In this document: piece by piece, positions 50,136-54,831 of the stretch
Numbering within the stretch: position 1 is the first letter of the stretch
How the letters are laid out: each line of letters begins with the position of its first letter
DNA from: Actinoplanes palleronii
Lineage (GTDB): Bacteria > Actinomycetota > Actinomycetes > Mycobacteriales > Micromonosporaceae
Reading direction: 5' to 3'
Assembly: GCF_016862315.1 (NCBI RefSeq)
Contig: NZ_BOMS01000003.1
Span: forward strand, 1-54,831
Length of the DNA stretch: 54,831 bases
Position numbers and translations under genes: made by a program
Notes under the pieces: generated by a model
The model's database searches: none
What the model saw: the letters and a program-made list of their open reading frames with translations, nothing else
What the model was told of the DNA's origin: nothing

Positions 50136-51539
50136 ATGAATCGTCGAACCCTGCTGATCGGCGGCGCCGCCGGAGCCCTCGCCGTGGTCCTGCCGGCCGG
50201 CGCCGAAGGCGCACCCCAGGCCGACCCGGTCGTCGGTGACGCCACGATCTACGGCGTGCCGACCACCCAGCCGCTGGTCAGCCAGCGCGCCGACCCGTTC
50301 ATCACCCCGCGGGTCAACGGCACGTACTACTTCACCGGCTCGGTGCCGGAGTACAACCGGATCGTGGTGCGCGGCGCGGACACCCTCGCCGGGCTGACCG
50401 ACGCCGCCGAGACCACCATCTGGACGCGGCCGGCCACCGGCACCATGGCCGGGCACATCTGGGCGCCGGAGCTGCACCGCATCGACGGCAAGTGGTACGT
50501 CTACTTCGCCGCCGGTGACGCCGACGACGTGTTCCGGGTCCGGATCTACGTGCTCGAGTCGTCGCTGGCCGACCCGCGCGACCCGGCCGGCTGGACCCTC
50601 AAGGGCAAGGTCGCCCTGGAGTGGGACAGCTTCGCCCTGGACGCGACCACGTTCGCGCACCGCGGCAAGCGGTACCTGGTGTGGGCGCAGAGCGAGCCGG
50701 AGATCGCGGTCAACTCCAGCCTGTACATCGCCGAGATGGCGAACCCGTGGACGCTGAAGAGCAAGCCCACCCGGATCACCACGCCCACGAAGAGCTGGGA
50801 GATCCAGGGGTACCGGGTGAACGAGGGCGCGGCCGTGCTGATCCGCAACGGCCGGGTGTTCCTCACGTTCTCGGCCAGCGCCACCGACGCCCGCTACTGC
50901 ATGGGCCTGCTCACCGCGGACGCCGGCGCGAACCTGCTGGACCGGGCGAGCTGGGTGAAGACCCCGGACCCGATCTTCGTGAGCAACGACGCGACCGAGC
51001 GCTGGGGTCCGGGCCACAACTCGTTCACGGTGGCCGAGGACGGCAAGACCGACGTGCTGGTCTACCACGCCCGCGACTACCGGGACATCACCGGCGACCC
51101 GCTCTACGACCCGAACCGGCACGCCCGGGTGCAGAAGCTCTACTGGCACCCGGACGGCACCCCGCTGTTCGGCGTGCCGGTCGGTGACGGCGGGCCGATC
51201 GTCCGGCTGTCCCCGGCCGACTCCAGCGCGCAGTACGTCCACCACACCGGCACCGTTGTCGACGTCGCCCAGGCGCCACGGGACCTGGCCGCCACCCAGT
51301 TCCGGTTCGTGGCCGCCGCGGACGGCACCGAGACGATCCAGTCGGTGGACCAGCCCACGTTGTTCGTCCGGATCGACGGCGCGACGGTGGCCCTGGCCAC
51401 CACCGGCACCCCGGTCCGCCGGGTACCGGCCCGCGGCGGCGTGCTGATCCGCAGCGCCGCCGACCCGGCGATCCACTTGCGGAAGACCGCCGGAGTGATC
51501 ACGGCAGGAAAGAGCGGAACGGCGTTCCGGCTCAGCTGA
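50136..51539 (+). CDS. exported GH43 glycosidase (arabinofuranosidase/arabinanase type)
   Basis: A 467-residue exported hydrolase. The ATG at 50136 (AGGAG 8 nt upstream) opens a twin-arginine-like signal, M-N-R-R-T-L-L-I-G-G. The five-bladed propeller has general base Asp53 in R-A-D-P-F-I, Asp169 in A-L-D-A-T-T-F as pKa modulator, and proton donor Glu230 in V-N-E-G-A. The last 130 residues are a beta-trefoil-like module resembling AbfB, with D-P-A-I-H-L-R. The gene starts 11 nt after the GH51 stop, so the two enzymes are made together and probably act on the same arabinose-containing glycans outside the cell, along with the GH10 xylanase. Confidence 0.9.
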   Translation: MNRRTLLIGGAAGALAVVLPAGAEGAPQADPVVGDATIYGVPTTQPLVSQRADPFITPRVNGTYYFTGSVPEYNRIVVRGADTLAGLTDAAETTIWTRPATGTMAGHIWAPELHRIDGKWYVYFAAGDADDVFRVRIYVLESSLADPRDPAGWTLKGKVALEWDSFALDATTFAHRGKRYLVWAQSEPEIAVNSSLYIAEMANPWTLKSKPTRITTPTKSWEIQGYRVNEGAAVLIRNGRVFLTFSASATDARYCMGLLTADAGANLLDRASWVKTPDPIFVSNDATERWGPGHNSFTVAEDGKTDVLVYHARDYRDITGDPLYDPNRHARVQKLYWHPDGTPLFGVPVGDGGPIVRLSPADSSAQYVHHTGTVVDVAQAPRDLAATQFRFVAAADGTETIQSVDQPTLFVRIDGATVALATTGTPVRRVPARGGVLIRSAADPAIHLRKTAGVITAGKSGTAFRLS

Positions 51540-51587
51540 CCGAAGAGCAAGGCTCAGGTCGGCCATCGGCGGCCCGATGAGGCGGGG

Positions 51588-53027
51588 GTGTTCAGCGCCC
51601 CTCAGATCATCGAGCAGCCGGTGGCCGACGCCCGGTACCGGGCCGTCGACGCCTCCGCACTGGCTTTCGTGCAGGTCGACCGCACCGGATTGATCCAGGA
51701 CTGGAACCCGGCCGCCGAGCAGTTGTTCGGCTGGCGCCGCGACGAGGTGGTCGGCCGGCCGCTCGCGGACACCATCATCCCGGCCGCGCTGCGGTCGGCG
51801 CACAACGCCGGGTTCGCCCGGCGGGTCGCCGACGGTGACGGCCCCGGGATGAGCCACCGCTTCGAGCTGCCCGCCGTGCACCGCGACGGCTCCGAGCTGA
51901 GCATCTCGATGACCATGAACACCCTCGGCCCGGACGGCTTCTGCGCGTTCATCTCCGACCAGACCGAGTGGCACCAGGCCCGGCAGGAGCTGCAGCGCAG
52001 CAACCAGCTGATCACCGCGATCCTGCAGCACACCACCGCGGTGATCTCGGCCAAGGACCTGGACGGCCGCTACCTGTTCGTCAACGGCGAGTACGAGCGG
52101 GTCTTCCAGGTCGCCGCCGCCGACATGGTCGGCCGGGGCGAAGAGGACGTGCTGCCCGCCGCGGTGGCCGCCGGCAGCCGCGCCCACGACATCGACGTGG
52201 CCGGCAACGGCGCGGCCCGGACCGTGCTCGAGGAGCTGCCGTTCGGCGACGACATCCGCCAGTACGTGGTCACCCGGGTCCCGCTCACCGACCCGGACGG
52301 CTCGGTCTACGGCGTCTGCACGATCGCGATCGACGACACCGACCGCCGCCGCAGCGAGGCCGCCCTCGGCGCGAGCGAGGAACGGTTCCGGAACACCGTC
52401 AACAACGCGCCCGGCATGCTCTACCAGTTCCGGATCGAGCCGGACGGCACGTACGGATTCAGTTTCGTCTCCGCGGCGTGCCGCGACCTGTACGGCGTCG
52501 AGGCCGAGCAGATCACCCACTCCGGTGTCGACATCATGGACTTCATCGCCCCCGAGGACCGGAAGTCCTACCAGGCCGCGGTGCACCGCTCGATGCAGAC
52601 CCTGGAACCGTGGGAGTGGCAGGGCGGCATCCTGCGCCGCGACGGTCAGCGCCGCTGGCTGTACGGCGTCTCCCGCCCGCACCGCGAGCCCGGCGGCGCC
52701 ACCGTCTGGGACGGCATGCTGCTCGACCGCACCCGCGAGCACGCCGCGCGCTGCGACCTGGAAGATCTCGCCCGGCGACTGGCCACCATCTCGTTCACGA
52801 CCGCCGCCGACGACCTCACCGACCCGATCGCCGAGCTGGTCGACCCGGCCGGCCACGACGAGCTCGCCCGGATCTGGGCCGTCGCCCGCTCCGGCGAGGC
52901 GGCCGACGCCGAGTTGACCGCTGCCGGACCGGACGGCGGCAGGCTCTGGATCCGCCTGCGCCCACGCACCGAGGACGACCGCCTGGTCGTCGACGGCACC
53001 GGCTTCCCGATGGAGGAACGTCCGTGA
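51588..53027 (+). CDS. multi-PAS sensory protein
   Basis: A 479-residue cytoplasmic protein with three PAS domains at about 15-130, 140-260 and 265-390 (the first has A-L-A-F-V-Q-V-D-R-T-G-L-I-Q-D-W-N-P-A-A-E-Q-L-F-G-W; the second K-D-L-D-G-R-Y-L-F-V-N). The last 90 residues have no recognisable output domain. No TM helices are seen. Its stop overlaps the GTG of the GGDEF-EAL gene (GTGA), so the two are translationally coupled and probably form a split sensor and output pair. The GTG start has GAGGCGGGG directly upstream. The ligand or cofactor (flavin, heme or small molecule) cannot be told from the sequence. Confidence 0.88.
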   Translation: MFSAPQIIEQPVADARYRAVDASALAFVQVDRTGLIQDWNPAAEQLFGWRRDEVVGRPLADTIIPAALRSAHNAGFARRVADGDGPGMSHRFELPAVHRDGSELSISMTMNTLGPDGFCAFISDQTEWHQARQELQRSNQLITAILQHTTAVISAKDLDGRYLFVNGEYERVFQVAAADMVGRGEEDVLPAAVAAGSRAHDIDVAGNGAARTVLEELPFGDDIRQYVVTRVPLTDPDGSVYGVCTIAIDDTDRRRSEAALGASEERFRNTVNNAPGMLYQFRIEPDGTYGFSFVSAACRDLYGVEAEQITHSGVDIMDFIAPEDRKSYQAAVHRSMQTLEPWEWQGGILRRDGQRRWLYGVSRPHREPGGATVWDGMLLDRTREHAARCDLEDLARRLATISFTTAADDLTDPIAELVDPAGHDELARIWAVARSGEAADAELTAAGPDGGRLWIRLRPRTEDDRLVVDGTGFPMEERP

Positions 53028-54739
53028 CGGAGCAGGGGCGAGGGCCAGGACCGCGCCTGCCCCGCAAGCTCGGTGAGATCAGCATCCCGATGACCCCGAT
53101 GCCGGCCGACACCCCGGTCAGTGAGCTGGAGGCGCTGCTGCGCGACGACCGGCACCGGCCGGGCGTCATCCTCCGCACCGAGACCGGGCACCGCCTGGTC
53201 AGCCGTTCCCTGCTGGAGCGGACGGCAACCGGGCGGCTCGGTTTCGGCCGGGCCCTGACCGTGCACCGGACCGCCGGCGACCTGACTCCCGCCGACGCGC
53301 AGGCCCTGCCGGCCGGCACCGACATCGACGTGGCCGCCGAGGCCGCCCTGGCCCGCCCGGCCGACGACCGCGAGGAGCCGGTGCTGGTCAGCTGGCCGGA
53401 CGGCCGCTACGGGATCGCACCGATGATGGACCTGCTGGCCGCGATGGCCGGCCGGTACGCCCGGCTGTCCCGCACCGACCAGCTCACCGGCCTGCCCAAC
53501 CGCAGCATGATCGCGGCCGAGGGGCAGAGCCGGTTGGACGCCGGTGGCCTGGTCGCCGTGCTGCACCTGGGCCTGGACCGGTTCCAGGACGCCAACGACG
53601 TGCTCGGCCACCACGGCGCGGACACCCTGCTGCACCGGGTCGCGGCCACGCTGAGCGCCGTCCGCGGTCCCGGAAACCTGGTCGCCCGGCTGGACGGCGA
53701 CCAGTTCCTGGTGCTGGTCTCCGAACTGCCGGCCGGGCACACCCCGCAGAGCATGGGCCGGCTTCTGGCCACCGGCATCCGCGGGCCGCACCCGATCGAC
53801 GGCCTGCCGATCAGCGTCGAGGTCAGCATCGGCGTGAGCGCCGCCGACCATCACGACATCACCGTGCTGCAGCGCCGCGCGGCCGCCGCGATGCGCCGCG
53901 CCAAGCAGGACCGCACCGGCGTGGTCGAGTGGACGCCCGGCCTGGACAGCACCCAGCGGGTCGACCTGCGGCAGCTCACCGAGCTGCGGACCGGGCTGCG
54001 CGCCGGGCACCTGCGGCTGCACTACCAGCCGCTGCACGACGCCACCACCCGGGAGATGCACGGCGTGGAGGCGCTGGTCCGCTGGCAGCACCCGCAGCGC
54101 GGCCTGCTGCCGCCCGGCGTCTTCCTGCCCGACGCGGAACGCTCCGACGTGATCCTGGAGCTCACCGACTGGGTGCTCGCCGAGGCGCTGCACCAGGCCG
54201 CGGCGTGGAAACGCGACGGCCACCACGTGCCGGTGTCGGTGAACCTGCCGGCCGCGTACCTGGCACAGGACCGCGCGGTGCGGACCATCCTGGCCATGCT
54301 CGAGCTGGAACGGGTGTCACCGGACCTGCTCACCGTCGAGATCACCGAGACCGCGGTGCTGACCAATCCGGATCAGGTCGCGGCACAGCTCTCCGAGTTG
54401 CGGCTGCGCGGCGTCCGGGTGGCGATCGACGACTTCGGCACCGGCTACACGTCGCTGGGCCTGCTCCCCCGGCTGCCGATCGACGAGCTGAAGATCGACC
54501 GCTCCTTCGTGGTCCAGATGCACGACTCACCGGCACACGCCACCATCATCGACTCGGTGATCGCGATCGCCAAGGCGCTCGGCATGAAGGTGGTCGCCGA
54601 GGGCGTCGAGGACGAACAGACCGCCGCCGACCTGGCCAGCGCCGGCGTCGACCTGCTGCAGGGCTTCCACCTCAACCGCCCCACCCCACCCGAGGCAGTC
54701 CCGCTGCTCCCGGTCCGCCCCCTGGTCCGGATCGTCTGA
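53024..54739 (+). CDS. GGDEF-EAL protein with degenerate GGDEF and intact EAL
   Basis: A 571-residue c-di-GMP protein. The GTG at 53024 has GGAGG 7 nt upstream. Residues about 25-135 look like a CBS-type pair that may bind a nucleotide. The GGDEF domain (about 145-310) has the entry motif D-Q-L-T-G-L-P-N-R but its active loop reads D-G-D-Q-F (224-228), so cyclase activity is unlikely. The EAL domain (about 320-560) keeps E-A-L-V-R-W (349-354), V-N-L-P, E-I-T-E, D-D-F-G-T-G, K-I-D and A-E-G-V-E, so phosphodiesterase activity is expected. It probably degrades c-di-GMP under control of the upstream PAS protein. Confidence 0.92.
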   Translation: MTEQGRGPGPRLPRKLGEISIPMTPMPADTPVSELEALLRDDRHRPGVILRTETGHRLVSRSLLERTATGRLGFGRALTVHRTAGDLTPADAQALPAGTDIDVAAEAALARPADDREEPVLVSWPDGRYGIAPMMDLLAAMAGRYARLSRTDQLTGLPNRSMIAAEGQSRLDAGGLVAVLHLGLDRFQDANDVLGHHGADTLLHRVAATLSAVRGPGNLVARLDGDQFLVLVSELPAGHTPQSMGRLLATGIRGPHPIDGLPISVEVSIGVSAADHHDITVLQRRAAAAMRRAKQDRTGVVEWTPGLDSTQRVDLRQLTELRTGLRAGHLRLHYQPLHDATTREMHGVEALVRWQHPQRGLLPPGVFLPDAERSDVILELTDWVLAEALHQAAAWKRDGHHVPVSVNLPAAYLAQDRAVRTILAMLELERVSPDLLTVEITETAVLTNPDQVAAQLSELRLRGVRVAIDDFGTGYTSLGLLPRLPIDELKIDRSFVVQMHDSPAHATIIDSVIAIAKALGMKVVAEGVEDEQTAADLASAGVDLLQGFHLNRPTPPEAVPLLPVRPLVRIV

Positions 54740-54779
54740 TCCTCCGGTACGACCTGAGCACCACCCCAGCGCGCGGCCC

Positions 54780-54831
54780 GGCACCGGCACCGGCGCCGCT
54801 GCCGGTGCCGGTGCCGGTGCCGGTGCCGGTG
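54780..54831. terminator. GC hexamer repeat forming a hairpin, cut by window end
   Basis: GGCACCGGCACCGGC (54780-54794) pairs perfectly with 54801-54815 across a 6-nt loop, and GCCGGT continues as five hexamer copies to the window edge. It lies 40 nt after the EAL gene stop and can act as a terminator or be a simple-sequence repeat. Confidence 0.55.

Noticed and set aside
51968..53023. N-terminal extension of the GGDEF-EAL reading frame
   Set aside because: It is the wrong frame of the PAS gene (Arg/Pro/Gly-rich). The GTG at 53024 has GGAGG and overlaps the PAS stop codon.

Overview
The window is chromosomal DNA from a very GC-rich actinobacterium. Nearly every third codon position is G or C, many starts are GTG or TTG, and AfsR/BTAD regulators, Tat- and Sec-exported plant-polysaccharide hydrolases, a methyl-accepting chemotaxis protein and a mycobacterial-type fadA2/fabG4/htdX locus occur together. 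This fits Micromonosporaceae, with Actinoplanes or a relative as my best guess; that is inferred from gene content, not from a marker gene. No rRNA, tRNA, CRISPR array, integrase or transposase was seen. Layout: 0-5.6 kb holds a lipoprotein, a PadR regulator, a CE7 acetyl esterase, RecD2 helicase and a DUF4360 secreted protein. 5.6-10.2 kb holds a YibE/F membrane protein, a repeat-filled non-coding stretch, an acetoacetate-decarboxylase-fold enzyme and a chemotaxis receptor. 10.2-12.6 kb is a divergent dihydroxyacetone kinase locus (dhaK-dhaL against dhaM-HPr). 12.7-14.7 kb has a GH10-CBM2 xylanase and a lipoprotein. 14.7-18.2 kb is fadA2 divergent from fabG4-htdX around a palindromic operator candidate. 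18.2-23.9 kb is the most unusual part: a three-TM protein resembling Pycsar effectors, divergent from a 1,090-residue kinase-like/SIR2/aminoacyl-tRNA-synthetase-like fusion, followed by a radical SAM enzyme and a HAD phosphatase. 24-27.4 kb has a Tyr/Pro-rich membrane protein and an acyl-CoA dehydrogenase/acyl-CoA ligase operon. 27.9-33.2 kb is one giant helicase-nuclease of the DUF4011/DUF3320 type. 33.3-39.9 kb holds a thioredoxin-reductase-like/methyltransferase fusion divergent from an XRE-cupin regulator, a crotonase, an orphan histidine kinase, a 2-hydroxyacid dehydrogenase and a GT-C glycosyltransferase. 40-42.4 kb is phoX with an upstream PHO box. 42.4-47.4 kb is a hemerythrin/BTAD pair and a large AfsR-like regulator. 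47.6-51.5 kb is a GH51-GH43 arabinose-releasing operon with a LacI-type operator candidate. 51.6-54.7 kb is a translationally coupled PAS protein and a degenerate-GGDEF/intact-EAL protein. How the genes work together: the CE7 esterase, xylanase, GH51 and GH43 enzymes together describe arabinoxylan use; dhaKLM-HPr and the beta-oxidation-type genes describe C3 and acyl-CoA metabolism; phoX with its PHO box indicates phosphate-starvation control. The 18-33 kb interval contains two separate loci (SIR2 fusion and helicase-nuclease) of a kind usually associated with anti-phage conflict. A second layer of structure is non-coding: five intergenic copies of a 53-nt palindrome ending in GGCTGG/CCAGCC, and a four-copy 62-bp tandem array of a related palindrome at 27.6-27.8 kb.
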